From positions 24,818,744 through 24,882,743 of the forward strand of contig OX637393.1 in the NCBI GenBank assembly GCA_951799425.1: DNA of 64,000 nucleotides, read 5' to 3'. The notes beneath the pieces are model-generated. The model saw only the letters and a program-made list of their open reading frames with translations, did not search any database and was not told where the DNA came from. The position numbers were made by a program, and so were the translations under genes. The DNA comes from Ilex aquifolium. Taxonomy: Eukaryota > Streptophyta > Magnoliopsida > Aquifoliales > Aquifoliaceae. Below, in pieces: positions 1 through 9,910 of this stretch (position 1 is its first letter; each line of letters starts with the position of its first letter).

Positions 1-419
1 TCTGGTCTCTGCATGGGTTGAAAGAAATCGGCTATAGTAGTCGATGTAACTTGAAAAATACTACCTCGTACGAACACACGCAGTTGCTTTTCTCCAATTA
101 TCTCAGCATTACTATAAAATTCCCGAACTAAGCAGTAATAGGCAGGAGCAAATAATCTAACATAATTTAACCATCCTCTTTCGGCAAGAATTTGTCTTAG
201 TCCTATGTTCTCAAAATTTTCAAAAACAACTGGTCTTTCAGAAATAATAGTTTTAGTCAGAAAATTAGTATCATACCACGCCTGTTGTTCAAAATTCTCA
301 AACATCACCTCATTGAAGATATTTCCTGGTTCAGGTTGTTGTGGAGGTGCTTGAGGTGGTGGAGATTGATCTCTTCGTGCTTGGCTTGAAGACCCTCTTG
401 TTCGTCGTCTTGAATCCAT
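1..419 (-). CDS. ORF3 of Athila-like element A, 5' part (runs off window)
   Basis: The frame is open from an ATG at 417-419 to the window edge (about 139 codons) with no stop. After an Arg/Ser/Gln/Pro-rich start (MDSRRRTRGSSSQARRDQSP) comes a folded-looking stretch containing ILAERGWLNYVR, VREFYSNAE and RVFVRGSIFQV. The pattern E(R)GW...vreFY.N......V.VRG.. is the one I associate with the 'putative plant transposon protein' domain found downstream of pol in Athila-like elements. It lies on the same strand as the gag-pol of element A and 1.35 kb downstream of its pol stop, the usual ORF3 position. The function of this ORF is not established; it is sometimes called env-like by position only, and I see no signal peptide or membrane segment here. 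A promoter-like module lies about 215 bp upstream (632-681). Confidence 0.7.
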   Translation of the reverse strand, partial: MDSRRRTRGSSSQARRDQSPPPQAPPQQPEPGNIFNEVMFENFEQQAWYDTNFLTKTIISERPVVFENFENIGLRQILAERGWLNYVRLFAPAYYCLVREFYSNAEIIGEKQLRVFVRGSIFQVTSTTIADFFQPMQRP

Positions 420-631
420 ATTTTTCTTGATTTCTCTTCAAATACTCCGTTTTAATTGATTCCAATGGGTAGATATCTTCAAAATGTTATGGGTAAGTGA
501 ATAATCGGAGAAAATTTGAAGAAAAATGGTTGAGTGTAGCAGATTTGAGGGCTATTCTTTGGAGAATTTCGGCTGATTTCGTATTTGGCTTGCGAGGGAA
601 ACTGAACTTATTGGTTTTCTGCATGGAGAAG

Positions 632-681
632 GTATATATAGAGGCACTACCGTCCGGACGCTAGTCCCGCCGTCCGGACGG
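632..681 (-). promoter_or_regulatory. Palindrome pair plus TATA box upstream of ORF3
   Basis: Two palindromes (CGTCCGGACG at 651-660 and CCGTCCGGACGG at 670-681) lie just upstream, on the minus strand, of a TATA-like CTATATATA (633-641). ORF3 starts about 215 bp further on. The same arrangement of GTCCGGAC-type palindromes and TATA occurs in the 5' LTR of element B at 15633-15730. I infer a promoter for ORF3; nothing here shows transcription. Confidence 0.5.
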
Positions 682-1769
682 TGCTATCTGACTGGTTTTT
701 GGCTTGCAACTGCAAACTGTTTCTCTGATTTTCTACATTTTTCTTTTTTTCCTGTAAATTTCTGCAGTTTACAAAATTAGATACAATTTTATATATTCTA
801 CAAAACTTTGCTAACCACTCTTTTTCTTTTCAAAAAAATTGGTTTTATTATTTTATTATTTGTTATTTATTATTTACTGATTTCCTTATTTATTCTATAG
901 TTATTTACATTTATTTACAACTGTGTACAGTTATTTCCAAAACTATATATCTTGTTGATCATATCTAGTTAGTATCAGAACTATCTGGATCAATAACACC
1001 AGTGACATGGTTAACTTCACTTCTCACGTAACTTGTTAACATTGGGGTAGAATAGGATGGCGACTCAAGATAATCCTTACTCTGCCCATACCTAATCTAC
1101 CGTAAACGATCTGATGCTCGACCTGAAATTGGTTCCGCACCCTGATTATATTGTCTCAAATGTTCTATACGACCACATCTTACACAACCGCCAAGACGAT
1201 TTGCTCATCGGTGTTTAGCATATGTACTTTTTCCACACAGGGGTCTTGCCTGACTTTCAAAAATTTCTAAATTTCTAACATACCTAGCTTTTTGCATGAT
1301 CAACACATGTATATCTTTTGGAAAGTGGCGTAGTAAAATTAAACTTAACCAAAATAATTTTTCGTCCATTTTTCAACTTTTAAGAAGAAAGAAAGAAAAA
1401 ATTAAAAATGACTCAAAAAATTATTGACAATTGACTCACTATCTGGTTCTTTAACGTCTACCAATTACAAAGACGAACAGAATTTTTAAATCAAAATTAC
1501 TATGCTAAAAACAAAAAGTAAATTCACACCCATACCCCCCCAACTTAAATTAAACCTTATATGTAATATAAAAACAGTAATAACCAGCATTGATAATAAA
1601 AATCAGCAATTTGTTGTATTTCAGCGATTAGGATATCTGGCTTTCACTCAGGAGATTTAATCTATCAAACAAATTACAAGTAATTAGTAATATTACTTAT
1701 AATCAAACAACAATATATTTTTTTTTAGCGCACATAGACTAGATCAAAAAGTTGCCTAGAAGTTACATT
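682..1769 (-). other. Non-coding spacer between pol and ORF3 of element A
   Basis: This AT-rich spacer has no credible coding frame on either strand. On the minus strand a run of seven G (1535-1541) in the context AAGTTGGGGGGG lies about 230 bp after the pol stop. It resembles the polypurine tract context of the plus-strand element at 22450-22465, and a similar G run follows pol there at 18611. Confidence 0.6.
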
Positions 1770-3034
1770 TTAAGTGAATCCATTATAATATGGTTTAAGT
1801 CTTTGCCCGTTTACTTTGAAGATATTCCCAGTTACTGGATTTTCAATTTCAATTGCCCCATAGTCAAGAACTTGCTTGACTATATAAGGTCCTATCTATC
1901 TAGATCTTAATTTTTCAGGGAATAAATGAAGTTTTGCATTGTACAGCAGAACTTTTTGAGATGGTTCAAAAGATTTTCTCATGATATTTTTATCATGAAA
2001 AACTTTTGTTCTCGATTTAGCAATCTTTGCGTTTTCATAAGCTTCGTTTCTTAATTTCTCTAATTCATTAATTTGCAATTTACGTGATATTCCAGTTTTA
2101 TACATATCAAAGTTCATCATTTTGATTGCCCAATATGCTCTATATTCTAACTCTACAGGCAAGTGACATGGTTTACCATAAACTAACCGATAAGGAGACA
2201 TTCCTAGAATAGTCTTATACACGGTATGGTAAGCTCAAAGCGCATTAGTTAATCTTAAAGACCAATCCTTGCAATCTGGATTTACTGTTTTTTCTAAAAT
2301 GTATTTTATCTCCCTATTAGCTAATTCAACTTGTCCACTTACCTGAGGATGATACGGAGTGGATATTTTATGAGAAATCAAGTATTTTTTCATCAGATTT
2401 TCAAAAATTTTATTACAAAAATGTAATCCACCATCACTGATGATTGTTCGAGGAATCTCAAATCTGGATAAAATATTTTCTTTTAAAAACTTGATCACCG
2501 TTCTGTGATCATTATTTCTACATGGAATTGCCTCTACCCATTTAGAAACATAGTCGACTACAACCAAAATATACATATATCCAATGGATGGGGGAAATGG
2601 TCCCATAAAATCGATGCCCCAACAATCAAAAATTTCAATAATTAAAATAGGGTTTAAAGGCATCATATTTCTTTTTGAAATATTCCCCATTCTTTGACAA
2701 CTGTCACAATTTAAACAAAAGATATGAACATCTTTAAAAAGAGTTAGCCAATAAAATCCACTCTGCAAAATTTTAGCAGCGATTTTCTTTGAAGCAAAAT
2801 GACCTCCGCAAGCTTCAGAGTGATAAAACTGAATTATCTGACTGATTTCATGATTAGGTACACAGCGTCTTATTATCTGGTCCATACAGTATTTAAATAC
2901 ATAAGGATCTTCCCAGAAAAAATTACGCACCTCACTTAGGAACTTGTTTTTATCAGTCCAGGTATAATTAGAAGGAATAGTACCAGTAACTAAATAATTA
3001 GCTATATCTGCATACCATGGTACTTCAGTTATTG
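1770..3034 (-). pseudogene. pol: Integrase region of Athila-like element A (degenerate)
   Basis: Minus-strand frames 2930-2235 and 2222-1896 encode an integrase. The zinc-binding H/H residues precede CLNCDSCQR. The catalytic triad can be seen as D in GIDFMGP, D in IISDGGLHF and E in QVELANREIK, the D,D-35-E layout. The frame continues past an in-frame stop at 1896 through sequence reading like [19 protein letters not shown] to a likely true stop at 1770-1772. Stops and small frameshifts near 2222-2235 and 2930-3035 disable it. In an active element it would insert cDNA into host DNA. The sequence style (Athila-type YILVVVDYVSKWVEA) matches the plus-strand copy at 17330-18381. Confidence 0.85.
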
Positions 3035-4773
3035 CTAAAAGTTGTTCATCTGGAAGGTTTCTCTAATCAGAATTGATTCTTCATTTATATTGTAATTTAA
3101 TCTTGACAAGTGATCTGCTACCACATTTTCTACTCCCTTCTTATCTTCAATGATAAGATCAAATTCTTGAAGTAACAAAATCCAACGCAGGAGACATGGC
3201 TTCACATCTTTCTTAGTAAGTAAGTATTTTAAAGTTACATGATCTGTAAATACAACAATTGATGATCCAACCAGATATGATCGAAATATATCTAATGCGA
3301 ACACGACAGCAAGTAATTCTTTTTTTGTGGTTGAATAGTTCATTTGTGCATAATTTAGAGTTTTGCTTGCATAGTAAATAACGTATGGTTTTTTATCTTT
3401 TCTTTGACCTACTACAGCTCCTACTGCATAATCACTTGCATCACACATTAATTCAAAAGGTAAGGACCAATCAGGAGGTTGCATGATAGCTGCAAAAATA
3501 AGCATGTTTTTTAATTTATCAAATGCTAATTGACATGCATCATTCCATTCAAATATTATATCCTGACATAAAAGATTACAGATTGGCCTAGATATTGAAC
3601 TAAAGTTTTTAATGAATCTTCTATAAAATCCAGCGTGACCTAAAAATGATCGAACATCTTTTACAGTTTTAGGTGAAGGAAGATTAGCTATTAAGTCAAT
3701 TTTGGATTTATCAACTTCAATTCCTCTTTTAGACACTATGTGACCTAAAACGATAGCTTGTGTAATCATGAAATGACATTTTTTCCAATTCAAAACAAGA
3801 TTTGTTTCTTCACATCGAATAAGTACTCTTTCAAGATTTTCTAAACATAAGTGAAATGAATCACCATATACTGAAAAGTCGTCCATAAAAACTTCTAGAT
3901 GTCGTTCTACCATATCACTAAATATACTTAACATACAACACTGAAAAGTAGCTGGAGCATTACATAACCCAAAAGGCATCATTTTATAAGCAAAAGTTCT
4001 AAACGGACATGTAAATGTAGTTTTTTCTTGATCATCTATTGTAATTTCAATCTGATTATAACCATAATATCCATCTAGAAAACAATAATATGCATGACCA
4101 GCTATTCTTTCAAGTACTTAATCTAGGAATGGTAATGGAAAGTGATCCTTTCTGGTGAGGCAATTTAGCTTTCAATAGTCAATACATACACGCCAACCTG
4201 TGACTGTATGCATTGGGACTAATTCATTTTCTTGATTTTTTATTACAGTAACACCAGATTTTTTAGGAACTACTTGTGTAGGACTGACCCATTTACTATC
4301 AGATATAGGATATATAATATTAGCATCTAATAGTTTAAGTGCTTCAATGTGAACTACTTCATTTAAGTGTGGATTCAATCTTCTTTGCATTTGATGAGAT
4401 GGTTTAGCAACTTCTTCTAAATAGATACAATGAGTACATAGAAGTGGACTTATACCTTTTATATCTGTTATAGTCCATCCAATAACACTTTGATGATTTT
4501 TCAAGACTTTCGTCAATTCTTTTTCCTGAATTTCAGATAATTTTGATGATATTATTACTGGATATATTTCATTTTCTCCTAAAAAAAACATATTTTAAAG
4601 TGGTTGGAAGAGGTTTTAATTCTGGCTTAAAAACCTTGACATTAGATTCTGCAAGCTTTGGTAACAATTTTTCACATTGTAGATTCTTTGCGGATATATT
4701 TTCAGATTCAGCATCAGATATAGATTCCAATGCAAATAACTCTTTTTTTCAGAAAGTTCTTTTCAAAAAAACT
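3035..4773 (-). pseudogene. pol: Reverse transcriptase-RNase H region of Athila-like element A
   Basis: The frames 4591-4172 and 3982-3035 cover an RT and RNase H. The RT shows [32 protein letters not shown] and the catalytic FMDDFSVYG; the RNase H shows [13 protein letters not shown] and the FTDHVTLKY and VVADHLSR motifs. An in-frame TGA (4172-4174) directly follows IDY where an Arg codon is expected (IDYRKLN), and a second stop follows within 30 codons, so full-length RT cannot be made without recoding. [13 protein letters not shown] plus FMDDFSV is typical of the Athila lineage of Ty3/gypsy. It lies between the protease upstream and the integrase downstream, the normal gypsy order. Confidence 0.88.
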
Positions 4774-5519
4774 TTAAGTTAATGTTTCCACACAATTTAC
4801 TTCATATATCTCTTTCTCTTCTCTAGGTTGTCTTGCACTGTTAAAAATATTTAATTCCAAAGTCATATTTCCAAATGAAAGTTTCATGACTTCATTCCTA
4901 CAATTAATCAATGCATTTGATATAGCTAGGAATGGTCGACCTAAAATTAGAGGTATGGAAGCACATGCATGACAAATTGGTTCCGTGTCTATAACGATAA
5001 AATCTACTGGAAAATAGAATTGATCGACTTGGACAATAACATCTTCCACAACTCCTCGTGAAATTTTTATTGAACGGTCTGCTAGTTGTAGTGTAATATT
5101 GGAAGGTTTTAGCTCACTTAATCCTAATTGTGTATATATTGAATATGACATTAGATTACAACTAGATCCAAGATCTAGCAACACTTGTTTAATTCAAAAT
5201 TTTCCAATGATGCATGAGACTGTAGGACTACCTATATCTTTGTACTTAAGAAGCGTGTTATGCTGTATTATAGTATTAACTTGTTCAGTTAAAAATGTTT
5301 TCTTTGGTACATTAGTTCTTCTTTTTATTGTGCAAAGATCTTTTAAGAATTTAGCATAAACTGGAACTCGTTTTATTGCATCCAACAAAGGAATATTAAT
5401 TTTTACCTGTTTAAATAAGTCAAGAATATCAGATTGATCTATTTCGGATGAAAGTTTCTTGACCCTTTGAGGAAAATGTAAAGGAATAGGACATGGAGGA
5501 TTTTTTTTCACTTTGTACT
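4774..5519 (-). pseudogene. pol: Aspartic protease region of Athila-like element A
   Basis: Frames 5511-5194 and 5184-4774 join across one stop. The protease active-site motif appears as LLDLGSSCNLM (Athila copies usually have DLGAS), followed by ISRGVVEDVIVQVDQFYFPVDFIV and the flap-to-C-terminal ILGRPFLA motif. It would cleave the Gag-Pol polyprotein. A stop between IIGKF and the active-site block and another after the protease break it from the flanking domains. Confidence 0.8.
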
Positions 5520-7081
5520 TCTGATTGCTTTTTGACTAAAGATTCAAGTTCAAGTGGTTCATTTACAGGAGTTGACTTACGTATTTTCTTTGGAATCTTG
5601 GGTTTAATAGTTTTATCAATTATCTTACCACTTCTTAGTGTTGTAATTGTTTGTATTTGACTTGGCGAGGCTTCAAATGCCACAGAATTAGCTTGAATCT
5701 GACTTTGTGGAGGTTTAGGTTGAGATGAAAACTTTCCTTTTTCTGACGTACTTAAAGATTGGGTCAACTTAGCTAGATGACTCTTAATATCTTCAATACT
5801 CTGAGAAGTTTGAGCTTTAAAATCATTAAATGTCTGAGTTGTTTGAGTATTAAAACTCATTTGACTTTGAATAAATTGATTCATAGTATCTTCTAGAGTT
5901 CTTCTCTGAGGAGGTTGATATGGTTGATATTGTTGTTGATTTTGTAGCTGTGGTGGACCTTGTGTTTGATTTGTAGGTTGTGTATTTTTTCAACTAAAAT
6001 TTGGATGATTTCTCCATCTTGGATTGTAAGTTTCAGAATATGGATTGGAATACGGTTTAGTATAAGTTGGAATAGCATTAGATTATTCAATTAAAACTTT
6101 TTTAAAGGCAGGTATAGTTGGACATTCCCCAGTAGGATGTCCTGACAACGCACAAATTTCACATACTTGATTAGTAGAAGAAACAACAGCTACTTGCTTA
6201 ATTTTTTTTATTTTCGAGATAAATTAGTCATTTTAGCTCTTAGATCATCATCTTCTTTTAATACATATTTTCCTCTTTCAGATGTAGATGGCTTATTTTC
6301 CACAATATTTGAAGAAGTCGAGTCCCACATCTGAGAACTCTCTGAAATAGTATCAAAAAATTGAAATGCTTCTTCAAGGTTTTTATTCATAAATTCTCCT
6401 TGAGCCATCATTTCAACAAATTGTTGCATTACAGATGGAAGAGCATCATAGAAAAACCCGACTAACGTCCAGTTTTCAAATGTATGATGTGGATAAGCTT
6501 GGAGAAGATCCTTAAATCTTTCCCAACATTGATAAAAAGTTTCTTTTTTTTTTACAGCAAAATTCATTATTTGACGTCTTAATGCATTAGTACGATGCAC
6601 AGAAAAAAAAACTTTTTAAAAACTCAGTTTGTAAAGCTTGCCAACTTGTGATAGAATTTGCTCTTAAAGAGTTAAGTCATAGTTTAGTTTTATCTTTTAA
6701 GGAGAAAGGAAAAAGTTTTAATCTGACCATTTCAGAATTATCTTGCAAAGTTCTACAGACTTCTTCAAATTCTTTCATATGAACATAGGGTTTTCCAGTT
6801 TCTAAACCATGGAACTATGGTAGTAACTGTATTGTTCCTGGTTTAATATTAATATTTGGAATGTCTGTTGGAAAAGCAAAACATGATGGGACATTCGTTC
6901 TTGTAGGATGTAAATATTCTCTTAGCGGTCAAGCATTTTAAACTACTTCTTGTTCTCTAGCTTCTTCCTCCGTAGGTACGTTGTGAGTCATACTTAAATC
7001 AAATGATTCTTGTGTAGATGAAGATGAAGAAGATGAGGGAGATGACTGATTTATGGAACCTACTGATGAATGAACAGACAT
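5520..7081 (-). pseudogene. gag: gag of Athila-like element A (degenerate)
   Basis: The start ATG (7079-7081) gives MSVHSSVGS followed by a Ser/Thr-rich leader; it is the first ATG after the primer site and is shared with copy B at 8894. The capsid part (6600-6208) has FYQCWERFKDLL, the core of the retrotransposon Gag domain. A zinc knuckle reads CEICALSGHPTGEC (about 6122-6163). The coiled, Gln-rich part (5884-5429) with TQTFNDFKAQTSQSIEDIK follows. Several stops and frameshifts break the frame (about 6905-6950, 6600, 6200, 6090). Gag would package element RNA. Confidence 0.82.
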
Positions 7082-7161
7082 AGACTATTAAAAACAAACA
7101 AACAAACTATAAACATACAATACAGATAAACAAATATATATATATATTAAATTACCATAAC

Positions 7162-7179
7162 TCCCCGGCAACGGCGCCA
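7162..7179 (-). other. tRNA-Asp primer binding site, element A
   Basis: The minus strand reads TGGCGCCGTTGCCGGGGA, complementary over 18 bases to the 3' end of plant tRNA-Asp including CCA. This is the primer site known for Athila-type elements. It lies 6 bp inside the LTR end at 7186 and about 80 bp before the gag ATG. Confidence 0.93.
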
Positions 7180-7185
7180 AAAACT

Positions 7186-7512
7186 TGATTCGCACTATTT
7201 TTTTATCTGAATTATATTATACACCCAAGTATAAGTGGTTGAATTTTAGTTTTCTTGGTTTTAAGTCCAAGTATCGATCCCACGAAGAGTTTGAGTAACT
7301 TAGAATTTAAAAGAAAAATAGTAAAGTTGTTTAAAGCATTATAACAGTGATAGCTTGTGATGTGAGCTTAGATTGACAACTAGTTTAATTAAATAAAGTA
7401 TGTTGACGAGCGTGTTGACAACAAGAATATTAAAGATACCCTTCAGTTTGGAGATTCCATATGTTTTATATTGGTTAAGTACTAGAAATGCCACCTTACA
7501 TCAATTAACATC
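7186..7512 (-). mobile_element. 5' LTR fragment of element A
   Basis: The sequence begins (plus strand) TGATTCGCAC, the inverted end of an LTR ending GTGCGAATCA. It matches 9009-9345 of the LTR of copy B with scattered substitutions. It stops at about 7512 where the sequence jumps into the middle of gag of copy B. Only the last 0.33 kb of an LTR of about 1.88 kb remains. Confidence 0.85.
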
Positions 7513-7527
7513 AATTAAAGATACCCT

Positions 7528-8894
7528 TCTTAATGTTGTGATTGCGTGTACTTGATTTGGAGAAGGTTCAGAGGATGCAAAATTAGCTTGACTTTGACTT
7601 TGCGAAGGTTTAGGCTGAGATGGGAATTTTCCCTTTTCTGGCATACTGAGGGATTGAGTCAATTTTGCTAGATGACTCTTGATATCTTTAATACTCTGAG
7701 AAGTTTGAGCTTTAAAATCATTAAAGACTTGAGTTGTTTGAGTGTTGAAATTCATTTGACTTTGAATGAATTGATTCATAGTATCTTCCAGAGTTCTTTT
7801 ATGTGGGGGTTGATATGGTTGTTGATTTTGTGGTTGTGGTGGACCTTGTGTTTGATTTGTGAGTTGATTTATGGCTTATTATAAGTTGGAATTGCATTAG
7901 ATTGTTCAATCAAAACTTCTTTAAATGCAGGTATTGTTGGACACTGTTGCAGGATGTAAATTTCGTATATTTGATCAATAGTAGATACAACACACTTGTT
8001 TTATTTTTTTTATTTCTAAAGCTTCTAATTTGCGAGATAAATTAGCCATTTTAGCTCTTAAATTATCATCTTCTTTTAGTACATATTTTCCTCTTTCAGA
8101 TGTAGATGGCTTAGTTTCTACTATATTTGAAGAAGTCAAGTCCCACATTTGGGAACTCTCAGAAAGAGTATCAAAGAATTGAAATGCTTCTTCAGGATTT
8201 TTATTCATAAATTTCCCTTGGGCCATCATTTCAACAAATTGTCGCATTGCAGGTGGAAGAGCATCATAGAAAAACCCGACTAAAGTCCAGTTTTCAAATG
8301 CATGATGTGGACACGCTTGGAGAAGATCTTTAAATCTTTCCCAACATTGATAAAAAGTTTCTCTTTCTTTTACAGAAAAATTCATTATTTGACGTCTTAG
8401 TGTATTAGTACGATGTACAGGAAAAAACTTTTTAAAGAACTCAGTTTGCAAAGCTTGCCAATTTGTGATAGAATTAGCTCTTAAAGTGTTAAGCCACTGT
8501 TTCGCTGTATCTTTTAAAGAAAAAGGGAAAATTTTAATTTAACCATTTCAGAATTATCTTGTAAGGTTCCACAGACTTCTTCAAATTCTTTCATATGAAC
8601 ATAAGGATTTTCAGTTTCTAAACCACGAAATTGTGGTAATAACTGTATTGTTCCTGGCTTAATATTAAGATTTAGAGCGTCTGTTGGAAAAGCAAAACAT
8701 GATGGAACATTAGTTCGTGTAGGATGTAAATATTCTCTTAATGGTCGGATATTTTGAACTACTTTTTGTTCTTGTTCTTGCCCCCTAGGTACGTTTTGAG
8801 CTATACTTAATTCAAATAATTCTTGTGTAGATGAAGATGATGAAGACGAAGGAGATGACTAATTTACTGACCCTACTGATGAATGAACAGACAT
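7528..8894 (-). pseudogene. gag: gag of Athila-like copy B (truncated)
   Basis: This second Gag runs in parallel with that of element A. The ATG at 8892-8894 again gives MSVHSSVGS, the capsid core is in 8451-7975 (FYQCWERFKDLLQACPHH), and the Gln-rich part is in 7779-7530 (TQVFNDFKAQTSQSIKDIK). The zinc knuckle is destroyed by a small deletion near 7935-7960. The protein is cut at about 7528, where the DNA is fused to the LTR fragment of element A. Stops lie near 8540 and 7900. No pol of this copy is present in the window. Confidence 0.82.
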
Positions 8895-8984
8895 AAAAAA
8901 AGAACAAACAATCTGTATATAGTTATAAATATTCAATACATGTTAACAACTTCCCTATTATATTTAATTTCAAATTATTTTAAC

Positions 8985-9002
8985 TCCCCGGCAACGACGC
9001 CA
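8985..9002 (-). other. tRNA-Asp primer binding site, copy B
   Basis: It has the same 18-base site as at 7162-7179 with one mismatch (plus strand acGACGCCA against acGGCGCCA). It lies 6 bp from the LTR end at 9009. Confidence 0.9.
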
Positions 9003-9910
9003 AAAACTTGATTCGCACCATTTCGTGATCTGATTTATATTATACACCCAAGTATAAGTGGTCGAATTGTAGTTTTCTCGATTTTAAGTCCAAGTATCGA
9101 TCCCACGAAGAGTTTTTAATAATTAGGAAATAAAATAAAAACAGTGGAGTTGTTGTTTAAGTAATGTAACATGAGATAGCTTGTGATGTGAGTTTAGATT
9201 GATAACTAGTCTAATTAAACTTTTGTTTGCAGATAGATAGTTAAAAGACAATGGTAATAATATAAAAAGTATCCTTCAGTTTAAGGATCTCATATGCTTT
9301 ATATTGGTCAAGTACTGGAAATGCCACCTTACATCAATTAACTTACATGTTACTGACAAGACAACCGGTAGGTCTGATGTATATAAACCATCACACAGCA
9401 ACTTCTTAGGTTAGCTGGTGGTATCCATAATAATTGATTAGTCCAAGTGAACCAGAAAGACAAGTCATTCATGAGGAATACTTGAATTACTCAATTGATC
9501 CCATGATAGTAAGTGCATACATAATAAACCATAATACAACAACTTCTTAGGTTTGTTGGTGGTATTAAATCATAACACAGCAACTTCTTAGGTTAGCTGG
9601 TTATAGATGTGTCAATTGACTAATTCAAGTAAACTAGAAGGACATGTCATTCATGAGGATCACTTGAATTGTAAAACCCGGGTAAATTTGAACTTTTACT
9701 GAAAAATGGCAAAATGGTAATTTGTCACTATAGTGCGCATTTAAAATACGTATTTCTCTAAAGCTTGGAAGACGAAATGGACCTCACCGTTGTATTCGTC
9801 TCGCGAAATCTAGTTGCCCTGTCAATTTTTGTCGAATTCTGAGATAGTCGAATTTTGCACGTTTTACGAGATGACTGTGTCGAATGACCTCACAAAGGTC
9901 CCCAAAAATA

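Noticed and set aside
4543..5359. Plus-strand frames over the Athila protease and RT
   Set aside because: They are shadows of the minus-strand pol with no motif of their own.
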